Of a DNA stretch of 64,000 bases, positions 23,917 to 34,653 are shown piece by piece. The first letter of the stretch is position 1, and each line of letters opens with the position of its first letter. Source of the stretch: Oncomelania hupensis (Eukaryota; Mollusca; Gastropoda; Littorinimorpha; Pomatiopsidae). Below the pieces are notes generated by a model. It was given only the letters and a program-made list of their open reading frames with translations, made no database searches and was not told the DNA's origin. Both the position numbers and the translations under genes were made by a program. The DNA lies in assembly GCA_036898135.1 (NCBI GenBank), contig CM072511.1, positions 47,009,338 through 47,073,337 of the forward strand, read 5' to 3'.

Positions 23917-23977
<61 letters not shown>

Positions 23978-24057
23978 GTGAAGAAGAAGAAGAAGAAGAA
24001 GAAGAAGAAGAAGAAGAAGAAGAAGAAGAAGAAGAAGAAGAAGAAGAAGAAGAAGAA

Positions 24058-24094
<37 letters not shown>

Positions 24095-24174
24095 AGAAGA
24101 AGAAGAAGAAGAAGAAGAAGAAGAAGAAGAAGAAGAAGAAGAAGAAGAAGAAGAAGAAGAAGAAGAAGAAGAAA

Positions 24175-24248
<74 letters not shown>

Positions 24249-24257
24249 CATCAACGA

Positions 24258-24313
<56 letters not shown>
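23843..24313. repeat. Compound GAA/GAT/GAAA/CAA array, ~470 bp
   Basis: Successive blocks with sharp borders: GAA (23846-23916), GAT (23917-23975), GAA (23980-24060), GAAA (24060-24092), GAA (24092-24174), ATG (24175-24243), then CAA (24255-24313). Long homopolymeric frames on both strands here are artefacts. Confidence 0.97.
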
Positions 24314-24314
<1 letters not shown>

Positions 24315-24839
24315 GATGAAGAGACACAGTTTCTATTATGCAGAGCTGGAAAACACAGTATAGTTTAAGTCTGTGAAGTCGTGAAAGATTAGAACACGGA
24401 GAAAATAGGAAATAAAGTTTGAAGGAAAGAAATAAACAAAAAATAGACAAATTGTACATAATCAATAATAAGGCACCCGAGAACCGAGGGTCAGCTCAGT
24501 CGGCTTCAACTTCATGAATCTTTTTCTGATTCCGACCACCGCCGTCACACCGCACTCCCCAAACCCCCCTCACTCCTTAGCTGCTCTCCTCCTCCCCCTC
24601 CTCCCCCTCCTACCCTCGTCTTTTATATGTTACTTGTAAATATTCTTTCCTCATTATTGTATTACGTCCTTGCATAGTTTATTAGTGTCTTGTTTTTGTT
24701 TCACTTTTTTTTCCTATGTATTTCTATGTTAAATGCGTGAGACCTGCGCATCAAACTGACGTCATTTAAAGAAAAAAGCTCTATATAAATAACCTTCTTC
24801 TTATCATTCTTATTCTTAATCCTATTATTATTCTTAATT
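24314..24839. other. Non-coding stretch ending in a retroposon-like tail
   Basis: CT/CCT-rich at 24590-24615. The end (GCTCTATATAAATAACCTTC) runs directly into the CTT/ATT array, a pattern like the 3' tail of a retroposon. No gene. Confidence 0.45.
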
Positions 24840-24880
24840 ATTTTCTTCTTCTTCTTCTTCTTCTTCTTCTTCTTCTTCTT

Positions 24881-24961
<81 letters not shown>
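24840..24961. repeat. (CTT)n-(ATT)n array
   Basis: CTT units 24841-24909 followed by ATT units 24910-24961. Confidence 0.95.
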
Positions 24962-24963
<2 letters not shown>

Positions 24964-25391
24964 ATCAGCTCTTGTAGATGGGTAACAAACAAATTCGTAG
25001 TTATGATATAAACTGTATAGAGTCATGAATTCTCCATTGATGGTAATAAAGATTGGTCGACCTGACTTTAAATACCTTATGGTCCTTCATACACCCTCCA
25101 CCTCAATAGGTCTACTCAGTGCATTTTACATGTACTTAGGTATGTAAAGCACTCGACAGCCTTGTACAGAGGTGAGCCCAGTAAAATTGAACATGTACTG
25201 GTGTAGCTGTTGTACACTTACTTAAAAAAGGACACATAATGCTCTTGTTCAGAAGTTAAATAAGTACATTGTGAAATGTGCAAGTTGCTTTTGTACATAT
25301 TATACAAATGTTTGTCTCGCTGTCCATATAAGTTTTTTTTCGTTGCAAAAGACGTTAACAAACAAGCAAACAAACCAACCAACAAACCATA
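24962..25391. other. Non-coding stretch
   Basis: Unique sequence; no gene recognised. Confidence 0.5.
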
Positions 25392-25396
25392 CACAT

Positions 25397-25986
25397 TGTT
25401 ATACTCGTTGTTGTTTTTTTTAATCAATAGTTGATTCAGCCCCAATGTTTGAATCCTGATAAGTGTAACTCGGATTCGTTTTTCCACGCAACCTGTTCAC
25501 TCAGCAACAAGGCAGGAGTCGTCGTATGAAGTTTTCCAACTTTATTCAGCGTACATCAACAACTGCATACAATCGCTCAATCGCTTTTCACTTTCTCTCT
25601 CCTTTCTCTACACAGTGCATCAATTATATAGTTTTTCTCTATACTCGAGATAACGTTAGAACGTTCCAGCGTGACGCATTACAACCAATCAAAATAAACT
25701 TCGTCATCACTGTCTTACGTCATACAACTTTCTTCATCATACAAGAATCTCTCAGCTTCTATTGGATCTATCTAGATGCTTTGATCGATGATAAAGCAAC
25801 CCTAGAAGATTCTCCAATAATATCGACCAACGAAAATTATCAACATTATAACAAGCTTATTCTAACAACAACGCAAAATCAAATCAAAAGTAAATACACT
25901 CTGTTATTGAATGCTTTGCAAAATAAAACGATCGGATCTATCGTGCCCGTCTCACACGTACCATCTTGCGCGTCGCAAACGTAACA
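25397..25986 (-). mobile_element. Solo LTR, 590 bp, copy 2
   Basis: On the minus strand it starts TGTTACG and ends TATAACA. CACAT flanks both plus-strand sides (25392-25396 and 25987-25991), a perfect 5-bp duplication. Landmarks match copy 1 at 12072-12645: GCACGATAGATC near the 5' end, GTATGACGTAAG in the middle, GATTGTATGCAG and GCTGAATAAAGTTGG downstream, GGGGCTGAATC near the 3' end. The AATAAA signal is at 25541-25546 (minus). The 152-codon plus-strand frame inside is antisense to the LTR and not a gene. Confidence 0.88.
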
Positions 25987-25991
25987 CACAT

Positions 25992-26332
25992 AGGTAAATA
26001 ACACACTATAGCACCTTGGTATTCCTGGCGCAAAAGTGCGCTCCTGCACTTGGACATGAAACTTTTATCGTGTGAACAGATCAGTAAAGCAGTCAAAATA
26101 GTACTAACGATAATAACACAGGATGCTATCACGCTCTTTTTCTTCAATTAAATTCAAAGCGCGGCGGTCTGAAGGCATCGCTATTACAGAAGGCGGAATA
26201 ATTCTTCTTTTCGTGTGCGTGTATGTAAATTTAGATTGCCTGCATCCAATACCATTGTTGAAGAGAGAGAGGAAACCGGAGTACTCAAAACAAAAAAAAA
26301 CACATCGGTATCCTGAAAAACCTCGCACCTAA
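25992..26332. other. Non-coding stretch
   Basis: Unique sequence between the solo LTR and the fold-back MITE; no gene. Confidence 0.5.
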
Positions 26333-26935
26333 AGCTCCGGTCACACAGCCCTTTACGGCTGAATCACGGCCAAAGCGGTTCCAAAATTTGTTACCCGTGG
26401 AGTGGACGTTGTTGTTTGCGTTGATGTCGAGGTTAAGACGAGCTACGGTCGAGGTATAGACGTGGCAGGACGCGGGGAGAAATCTGAACGGCATCGGACG
26501 CGGCAAAAAGTTTTGAACTGCTCAAAATTTTAGCCCGCGCACAACCACGGGTAAAACACGCGGTAAAGACGTGCAACACACGCGTGGTAATCCGTGTTCC
26601 GGCAGTGATTAAAACTTGGGGAGACGCGGTAAGACGCGAAAGTTTAGCGTTCAGTCATTGGACGCATGTACCGCGTTGGAATTACGGGAAATAGCGTGTG
26701 TTTAGCGGCTTATCACTGACAAATGGATTTTTCCACGTACATAGCACTACCTACAAACTTTTTGCCGCGTCCGATGCCGTTCAGATTTCTCCCCGCGTCC
26801 TGCCACGTCTATACCTCGACCGTAGCTCGTCTTAACCTCGACATCAACGCGAACAACAACGTCCACTCCACGGGTAATAAATTTTGGACGCGCTTTGGCC
26901 GTGATTCAGCCGTAAAGGGCTGTGTGACCGGGGCT
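26333..26935. mobile_element. 603-bp fold-back MITE with ~181-bp arms
   Basis: The left arm (26333-26513) is the near-perfect inverse of the right arm (26755-26935); only a handful of mismatches are visible. Tips are AGCTCCGGTCACACAGCC and, inverted, AGCCCCGGTCACACAGCC. TAA flanks both sides (26330-26332 and 26936-26938), a 3-bp duplication of the TWA type used by PIF/Harbinger elements. The 241-bp centre is non-coding. Because the arms are inverted, both strands show the same short frame; neither is a gene. High arm identity suggests recent activity or gene conversion. Confidence 0.85.
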
Positions 26936-26944
26936 TAAGTCACA

Positions 26945-27060
26945 TAAGTTTATCCCATGCGGGGTTCGAACCCACGACCTTCGGGATATGAAGCTAGCGC
27001 CTTATAAACTGCGTTATCAGACCACCACATTGTCTTGTCCGCGAAGGCAACAACAGTGCA
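26945..27060 (-). mobile_element. tRNA-like SINE fragment (second family)
   Basis: On the minus strand a tRNA-like block reads TGGTCTGATAACGCAG, then GGTCGTGGGTTCGAACCCCG, which contains a good B-box (GGTTCGAACCC). The A-box is weaker and the T-stem does not pair fully, so it is not a working tRNA gene. The body does not match the 1316/4384 SINE family. It lies about 10 bp beyond the MITE. Confidence 0.55.
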
Positions 27061-27387
27061 TGCACGTGCAGCTGTCGCACTGAGAACAAGCACTAAGAGC
27101 ACGAAGAACACGGGTACACTTGTTGGCCAGTGTGATTGTTTTGGCTTGAGAGAAAGTAAAGTATTTGTTCTTAAATAGCGCATTCACCAGCTAAATAGCT
27201 GCAGCGCAAGGCATTGAGCGATCATGCAGAAAGAAACTCACCTATTCTTATCAATATCTTGCGCCCGATAATGCAACATTTAAGGGTTCGTTAATTCGAA
27301 CAGCGGAATAGAGGCATAGGAGCTAAAGTTTTTTTTCTTGTTTTTTAACATTTATTTTGTGTGTGTGAATGTGTGCATAGGGTGTGG

Positions 27388-27427
<40 letters not shown>

Positions 27428-27440
27428 TGCGTGTGTTAAA
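27061..27440. repeat. Non-coding stretch with (GT)n tract
   Basis: Unique sequence to about 27355, then GT-rich repeat 27357-27437. Confidence 0.7.
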
Positions 27441-27707
27441 CTAATGAAGTTTAGGATTTTTGTATGTTGACTGCACGAGCAGATTACAACTTCGCACGTT
27501 GTTCCATACATTCACATCCAAATTACCCAGCCTGAAAATAAAACCATCAAAGAAATCAACAACACTAGCTTTCTTTCTTTTGTCTAACCCATGATATAGA
27601 ACCATTTTGCTGGCGAAATCTTTCACAATGTGTTTATAAGGGGCACTGATATTCGCCACAACACTTAAAGCACCAACCTGACAACTCTGATTGGCAGCGA
27701 AAGCCAT
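27441..27707 (-). CDS. Unrecognised 88-codon frame, possible terminal exon
   Basis: A minus-strand frame reading MAFAANQSCQVGALSVV near its start and VVDFFDGFIFRLGNLD in the middle, of normal amino-acid composition in a repeat-poor patch. The frame is also open for eight codons upstream of the ATG. CACAG just upstream on the minus strand could be a 3' splice site, making this a last exon. I do not recognise the family. It could equally be a relic of a transposable element or chance. Confidence 0.25.
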   Translation of the reverse strand: MAFAANQSCQVGALSVVANISAPYKHIVKDFASKMVLYHGLDKRKKASVVDFFDGFIFRLGNLDVNVWNNVRSCNLLVQSTYKNPKLH

Positions 27708-28700
27708 AGAGCCTGTGTTTACCCTTAAGCATCAAATTTAAACATTCTATTCCAAGAGTTTGTATAATTCTGAGCGTCAGAGACTATAAGTTTGAAAGGG
27801 TCTGTTTAAGGTAGGTGCATAAGCAGGCTCGGATTCTCAGTGGGATTCCATACTAGAAACATGCAGTGCATATGGAAGGAGGGTGGAGACCGTTAAATAT
27901 GTATTATAAATAAAGAAAACTTGTTTCCAATGCACTTCAGAGAATCAGCGAAATAGTCTACAATATAAAAATGGATGGTTCTTCTTAAACAGCGCGCTTA
28001 TTAAAAGAGCTTCTCCAGACTTCGATACCAAAGATCCAGCATATTAAAATAGTTTGCCGATGTCAGGATCGAATCCAAGCCGCATGTATGTACGGTTTGA
28101 GCCAAACTGCCACTGTAATACACTCGAGACACGATTCCATTTAACATCGACGCAACTAATCCAAGTTCCACAATTAAGTCTGTATTACAAAGAAAGCTCT
28201 GTAGAGCTGAATTCTTGGCGCGGAGAGGAGTTATGCAATAACAAATAGTTCAATGTTCATTACACAGAAAAGTCATTAACCTTATGATCAGTGCACGGTG
28301 GAAAATAATTAGCTGTTTAATAAACAAGATGCGCACTGTCAGAAACAAAGTAGTACAAGATCATTGGGCCTAGCAGGGTAGTTGTAGTGCATGGAGGATG
28401 CTGCTGCTGCTGCTGCTGTAAACTATGCTCGATCACGGCTTCGGTGCGGTACTGGCTTGACTTGACTTGACTCTAGTAATGATATTTGGAGGCAGTCGAT
28501 CTAAAAATTTAAAATTAACATTTGAGTACCTTTCCGTCTTCTAAGAACCTTTACACAACACGTTTGAGTTATGTGTGTGTGTGTGTGGGGGGATGTGTGT
28601 TTGTGTGTGTGTGCGTGTGTGAAATATGTGAGCTTATATGTTAGTACAGCACGAGTCTGACTAGAGATTTGGGGAAACGCCTGTAAATCTATGTAGTATC
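27708..28700. other. Non-coding stretch with a possible tRNA-like relic
   Basis: On the minus strand near 28055-28120, TTGGATTCGATCC resembles a B-box, preceded by GTTTGGCTCAAACCG; it may be a decayed SINE head. (CTG)5 lies at 28401-28418, and GT tracts at 28570-28622. No gene. Confidence 0.4.
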
Positions 28701-28705
28701 CATTT

Positions 28706-28706
28706 A

Positions 28707-28794
<88 letters not shown>

Positions 28795-28816
28795 GTTGTT
28801 GTTGTTGTTGTTGTTG

Positions 28817-28887
<71 letters not shown>

Positions 28888-28902
28888 TATTATTATTATT
28901 AT
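28706..28902. repeat. (ATT)n-(GTT)n-(ATT)n array, ~195 bp
   Basis: ATT units flank a GTT block at about 28792-28818. The poly-Asn minus-strand frame is an artefact. Confidence 0.97.
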
Positions 28903-30378
28903 TTCTGTATCTTTCTTGACAAAAATATAATTACAGTGAGCATTTCTGCGTCGAACATAGTCGCGCTGGCAACATTTCATGCAAACTGTCAATAAATAAT
29001 ATCGCTATAACGCATCAAATTTTGTCGTTGAAACGTTAATGGAAAGGAAATAAATAACCACTGCGACAACATAATATTTTCGCGGCGAATAAGAAACAGT
29101 TTTTTCTGCGATGCATGAAATACTGTTCAACGTGTATGAAATACTGTTTCCATCAAGTGTAAATGTGAGCTCGGACGCGGAATTTTCGACATCGGCAACA
29201 CAATTTTATGAACACTTGATTTTGCACACACACACACACAAAGGTCGACCATAATATGCATGTTCAATATTGTGATCGAGAGCAATTGTATTCCAGATCA
29301 TCATCATAATTATACCGTCACGTCGTAACCTTAAGCAGTGACCATCATAATCTTCCGCTTCATTTTTTACGACATTATTTTATGGGTTGTAACAAAGTTT
29401 TATTGGATAGTATACGTTATTCGCATCTTGGCGAGGAATATGGAAAATTGTCACATCAAGATCGGACGATATTTACGAGCGCGCTTTACGCATAGCTTTC
29501 GACAAATGTCATCCAAATGCGCAACCAAAAATAGTCCCAAAATCAGAAGTTGTCCTTTACATTTATTCAGCACGCACACAAACATAAAGGCACGCGCGCG
29601 CACCCACCCAACCAAACACCCCTTACGCACACCCACTCACACATATACACAGAGACAAGAATAATGAGCACCAGAACGTGACATATAACAAGTGTATTCA
29701 AACCCAACCTGACCAGTCAAAAAACAATGCCAGTTTCCTTCATTGATTCGTCTCCGCTTCGTTCAAAATGTAGACCTAGTCAACTCTAGCTTAGGTAGCC
29801 ATTGAAAAACAATGCCAGTTTTAATTTGCCGATTCAATCGGTTCATTTACTCCTTTGACTCCTCCTTTCGTTGAGATATTTGTTGATGTAGTTTTTGTGA
29901 ATTAGTGATGGTTTAGGAATAAAACCTTGCTGTTTTACGCGTCATAGAAAATACAAGAAGACCGTTTGGTTTTTCTGTCATTTCAAGAAAAGGCATAGAA
30001 GACTGGGATTCGTAAATGGGTTAAAGTAGGTCCTGTATTCTTACACGACTTATATATAGCCTGCTAGAAACGTCACTTTCTGTGATTGGTTAATTACCAT
30101 GCGATATCAGTTTTAGTCACACCCCGCTTGGCCAATGAAACTGTAAGACACTTTTGCAAATCGACACATAGTCTATTGCATCTGCGACAATATTTCATTC
30201 CCACAGTTACACTATGTAACTGTTACAGCAGAACTAGGTACAGGAGTACTCGCCGTGGTAAGGTAAACAACTAATGGCAATGTACGATGCCGTACTGGTA
30301 CTACAGATGCTATACAAGTACAACATACCTGAACTGAACCTGGTTCCTGCTGTATGTTTGAGAAACACGAAAGAAAGT
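28903..30378. other. Non-coding stretch
   Basis: AT-rich with a CA tract at 29225-29240 and a CA-rich patch at 29575-29660. AAAAACAATGCCAGTTT occurs twice (about 29720 and 29805), a local duplication. No gene recognised. Confidence 0.5.
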
Positions 30379-30383
30379 AAGAA

Positions 30384-30455
<72 letters not shown>

Positions 30456-30465
30456 AGCAGAACGG
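30379..30465. repeat. (GA)n/(GACA)n tract
   Basis: GA run 30388-30422 followed by GACAGA variants to 30465. Confidence 0.9.
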
Positions 30466-31710
30466 AGCAGATCTGGGTAGAACAGGAGATGTAATCCACC
30501 CGACGTCTGGTAGAAAGGTCAAGGCCAATAATGAAGAAGAGGAGGAGGCAAGCATGTCTGACACGGGAAATATGCGAGCCCTTTTAAATACAAGGACTAG
30601 GCGAAGGCTATAAGATGAAAAGGAGTGTGTAGCATCAATGGAGTTAAAGAGAATGTTTGCTGTACTGCTATGTTGTGTTTTTTCCTTATCTCATTGTCGG
30701 TTATTGAGCAGTGAACTGTTTACCTGAACTATGACTGGTTCTAGTAGTATACCTGGCTCAAATATAAGTGACAGAACAATTATGAACTGTGGTTTAGATG
30801 AAATCCTAACGAAACAGTGTTTTCTCATGTATTTGTTTGGTACAATATTCTTCTGGACCACCCACCCACCCTTCTCCACCCTCTCTCTCTCTCTCTCACG
30901 CACACGCACACACACGCACACAAAAGGACACCAACCACACAATCCATCCACCTCGTCATGAAGGTAGGCACTAGAGCGGTGGGCTTATTTAAGTACACCA
31001 GTGGCTGACATGCTCTCGGGGCCTGTTCAAAACGATTTTACAGCCAGGAAGGTTTACAATGCGAGTTTGAGGGATGATTACGTTTTAGTCTCTAACACGC
31101 GCTGCTGCAGCATTACTGGCCCACCCCATGTTTTATTCTGACGATAACATTCCAGCTTCCTGAGGATTTCAGCTACTTCAGGCATCCCGATTCCAGACCG
31201 ACCAAATGAGTTTAGACAGTATGTCAGAGTTTCCCCCTATGAATTCCCTGACATTATATTGTTTGTTAGGAATGCCCCGGTTCGGTCATTTCCGATGGCT
31301 TCTCGAGTTTTTAAAGTTTGGGCGAGGCGGGTGATTTGTCTGGTTCTTTTTGTGGATGTGTCTGTGCCTTCAGGCTCTTTTTGTAGATGCTTTTGTGCCC
31401 TTGAGCTTCTAAACAACAGAGACGTTGAAGAGCGGTTCTAAAAACGTTAATGTCGCCTCGTTTGCATTGTATGTTCTCCCGTTTACACTATTGCTCGGTT
31501 ACGTCCCTGAAGGGCTGCTGTCGTGCGGCTAAACAACCATCAAAAACCTTTCCGGAACAAACAGGTCCTCCAGAATGGCGGAGAGATTCTCGGTGGAGAG
31601 AGCCCGAGAGTTTCGAGGAAGCGTGTCTAAGTGTTGCACACAGAATGAGAACAATAGTAGAAGAGTAGCATGAGAACAATCCGTTGATGTATTTTCTTAC
31701 TCTTTTCGGT
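30466..31710. other. Non-coding stretch
   Basis: CT/CA tract at about 30880-30922. The frames near 31259-31680 have no recognisable domain; the segment just before 31711 may belong to the LINE whose tail lies at 31711-31766. Confidence 0.45.
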
Positions 31711-31766
31711 CCTGATTTGGCTCAGAAGAGTCCGCTGGACCTAAAGCCATAATCATGTAATGTAAT
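31711..31766 (+). mobile_element. LINE 3' tail (RNase H family)
   Basis: GGTCCTGATTTGGCTCAGAA followed by GAGTCCGCTGGACCTAAAGC and a (ATGTA)n tail is the terminal 3' signature of the element at 47577-50180, here on the plus strand. The 5' limit of this insertion is uncertain. Confidence 0.8.
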
Positions 31767-31863
31767 GTACTGTCTCTTTTATTACCATTAAATCATTCTC
31801 CCAGTCGTCTCTTTAACTCTGCTTACCCCCACACCCATTCACGCTTTCTCTCCCCATCCCTTC

Positions 31864-31865
<2 letters not shown>

Positions 31866-31908
<43 letters not shown>

Positions 31909-31932
31909 CCTCCCTCCTTCTCTTTCTCTCTC
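31866..31932. repeat. (CT)n/(CCCT)n tract
   Basis: CT run from 31868 to about 31903, then TCCC units and further CT. Confidence 0.9.
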
Positions 31933-32744
31933 TTGCTCTCCTGCTGTCTATAGCACTTTTCACATCCACTGATCCTTAGGTAAAGGGACAAAAAGCAGGA
32001 AAAAGGTAAGTAAATAGATTGTCCCTGCCCCTGCTGTTTCCACTTTGCTGGGCGAATTAGGACGCCGCATCTTCACAGGACCCCCACAGGACTCGCAGCC
32101 AATCAGCGCTCATTATTTTAGTAAGCGCAAGCTACTTCCTCCAAGGGAGAGCACTAAGACATTGTTGGTCCTGCGACGCAGACAATACACAAGATGTAGA
32201 AAGAGAGATCCGGAGCAGACGGTACAGTGGATTGTAAACGAGATTTAAAAAAAAAGGTTTAGAGAAACCACAGCTCATATAGTTATGGAATGGCAATAGC
32301 TAGGGTTATGCTGCAGTCAGATGTTAGAAGAGCAGAAGATGGGGAAAGACAAATCTAAAGTACACGATCCAAAGAATGTAGAAATACAGATAAGAAGCAG
32401 ACGATAACACAGGAAGTAAGAAGCAGACGATAACACACGAAGTAATATAGATTGAAAGGATTTTAGCTTTAACCACAGACAGCTATGTCATGGAACGTCA
32501 ATGGCGAAATGGCGTTTAGTTCAGCGCGATGTAGAAGAGGCAAGTAGAGGTGTGTGTGGTTTTTTTTAAAATCAAAGTTCGTCAGTTGAAAGCAATTTGG
32601 AACCGCCAAAACCACCACATCGCTGGGTAACCTCTGTGTACTGCAGATATCACACTGTAACCACCTTTTTGAGTTTCCACGTTGTGGTCTTATTGTTAGT
32701 TATCTACATCTACTACACCACCTCAGAACAGTTCTACAATGGCT
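31933..32744. other. Non-coding stretch
   Basis: Unique sequence. A 22-bp direct repeat centred on AGAAGCAGACGATAACACA occurs near 32393 and 32419. No gene recognised. Confidence 0.5.
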
Positions 32745-32892
32745 ATTAACATTAGGGGTGTTCGGTTTTACCGGTTTTCCGGTTAAAATCGGTTCGACTT
32801 TCTCACGGTTCGGTAAACCGGTTTGGCCTTAAAAAACCGGAAAACCGCGGTTTTTCTAAGGGACATCACTCGTCCCGTAAAGCACTAGCGAA

Positions 32893-33081
32893 ATGGCAGA
32901 AACACAAAAATTCGTAGCGAACACGCGTGGGAAAGCTGACATTTGGAGATTCTTTCTCCTGCGAGAGACAGAAGCAGGAAAGGTTGACCATAATACCGGT
33001 TACTGTAAAGAATGTAAGGCAAGTATTAAACTTGGCGGTGGCACTTCAAATCTGAATGCACACATTCACCCGACACCACCC
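32893..33081 (+). pseudogene. BED zinc-finger fragment of a hAT transposase
   Basis: From the ATG at 32893 the frame reads MAETQKFV, then ADIWRFF (the aromatic residue of a BED finger), GYCKECKASIK (C-x2-C pair) and GTSNLNAHIHP (TSNL followed by a His pair). This is the order of a BED zinc finger, the N-terminal DNA-binding domain of hAT transposases and ZBED proteins. The usual spacing between the two His residues is shortened, which may break zinc binding. Immediately afterwards the frame runs into a CT microsatellite. It lies inside a complete hAT element, so it is transposon-derived. Confidence 0.8.
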
Positions 33082-33087
33082 TTTGCT

Positions 33088-33090
<3 letters not shown>

Positions 33091-33151
<61 letters not shown>

Positions 33152-33186
33152 AGAGCAGTGTGTGTGTGTGTGGTGTGTGTGTGTGT

Positions 33187-33219
<33 letters not shown>
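33091..33219. repeat. (CT)n and (GT)n inside hAT element
   Basis: CT run 33091-33147, a short spacer, then GT runs 33158-33219, located between the hAT inverted termini. Confidence 0.95.
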
Positions 33220-33221
<2 letters not shown>

Positions 33222-33637
33222 CTATAGATGTAAAATCCAGTGTGAAAGCAATGACTTTTTACAAACGAATTTCACAAAACACAAACTTGGAACAGGCTTT
33301 TAATCTTTCAATGCGCATTGTTTTTCTAACCAATATGACATTCGCAACTTCAGATTCCACCAACGGTTTCACAAATCAAAATTGAAAAGCAAACTCCCAA
33401 ATCTACCCACTGTGGAGGAGGGAAATAGCCTCTGAGTTAAGTAGCTAGCGACATCAATTCCCAAAAAAAATTCAATACAGAGGTTATTTCCCTTGCTTAC
33501 TATGCGCCTTTACCCGGGGTAACCAGTTGTAACTTCTAGCCGGTTAACCGGTTTTAAACCGCGGTTTTCTATTGTAACTTCTAGCCGGTTAAAAACCGGT
33601 TTGAGAAATCGTACCGGTTCCACCCTCTAATTAACAT

Positions 33638-34392
33638 AGCATGATCTACCAAGAATGCGCAAAAAATGCGCTGTTTAACATAGCATTTGTAAGGAATGAA
33701 CACATTCCATTTTAAGCCTCGGCTATCATCTCCCACCTTCATATCTTTTTTGGTTTCAAGGTCTATCAGCCCGTCTTCGGCTTTTCATGCTACTAGCAGA
33801 ATGTGCCTATTAGGTCTCGCGCAATGCACTGTTTAGATTAGATACAATAATACGGATTCCAAACGTCGGAAGCCACATCGAGCATCGTATCTCAAAACCC
33901 TTCCATGAATGAGTATTAGGGATGATGGCACTATAATAAATCTTCATCATCACTCTTCAGGTAATTCCCTTACTACTGCTTTTAACACAGTATCCCTTAT
34001 CAGCCACCAAGCAGACAAGATTACCGCAGATAAAAGTGCTTTTAGGTGGAATCATATCGTTCATGTTTGACAGACAGCACACATGCATGGGAAGAAAGAA
34101 AGGTGGCTGAACGCCAGTGCAAAAAGTAGTAAGAAGTAAAACGTGGAATTGATGGGGGGAATGGAAATGTATTTTGCTTGCTGTTTTGGGACTTGCAAAT
34201 GTGTATCGGCGTCATCTTAATATACAATTTGTCTTTTTACATAGGCCTGAGCTTGAACCTCAAGCACCTGTAGCCTGAGCTATAGCTGAGCTCCATTGTA
34301 GCCAGGCATGGCAGGCTGAGCTTGAATCTCAACAGAGTGGGGAAAGTGGCTCAATAAGGTGGCTTGTGATACACTTGTTTCGTTTATGAGCG

Positions 34393-34397
<5 letters not shown>
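33638..34397. other. Non-coding stretch
   Basis: Unique sequence. AGGCTGAGCTTGAAYCTCAA-like segments near 34245 and 34312 form a short duplication. No gene. Confidence 0.5.

Positions 34398-34452
<55 letters not shown>
34398..34452. repeat. (CT)n microsatellite
   Basis: Uninterrupted CT run of about 55 bp. Confidence 0.95.
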
Positions 34453-34456
<4 letters not shown>

Positions 34457-34554
34457 GGGTGTTATTCATTAAAATTATGTAGTTCCAGATTTATTGGAAT
34501 TTAATGTCACTATACATTGCGTGAGAATGAATGAATGTTGCGCTTTGAGCAGAC

Positions 34555-34587
34555 ATTATATGTTTGGTATTGCGCGTTATAAATTAA

Positions 34588-34652
<65 letters not shown>
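34555..34652. repeat. (ATT)n array after a retroposon-like tail
   Basis: GCGCGTTATAAATTAAATT leads directly into ATT units 34587-34652. Similar TATAAAT leads precede the trinucleotide array near 24.8 kb. Confidence 0.85.

Positions 34653-34653
<1 letters not shown>

Larger units (their letters stand above)
32753..33629 (+). mobile_element. Non-autonomous hAT element, 877 bp, with 8-bp TSD
   Basis: ATTAACAT flanks both ends (32745-32752 and 33630-33637), the 8-bp duplication diagnostic of hAT elements. Termini are TAGGGGTG and CACCCTCTA, an imperfect inverted pair of the hAT type. Sub-terminal DNA at both ends is crowded with CCGGTT motifs (32770-32855 and 33535-33620), likely transposase-binding sites. 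A BED-finger fragment lies at 32893-33081. The rest of the transposase, with its DDE and dimerisation parts, is gone, replaced by CT and GT microsatellites and non-coding DNA. It would need a transposase supplied from elsewhere. Confidence 0.88.

Noticed and set aside
23733..24465. Long minus-strand frames of about 200 codons
   Set aside because: Homopolymeric Leu/Ser/Phe/His/Ile runs from GAA, GAT and CAA arrays, open in several frames at once.
25526..25984. 152-codon plus-strand frame
   Set aside because: Lies entirely within, and antisense to, a solo LTR defined by termini and a 5-bp duplication.
26285..26938. Two frames on opposite strands with the same peptide
   Set aside because: They are the two arms of the fold-back MITE read in opposite directions, not a conserved gene pair.
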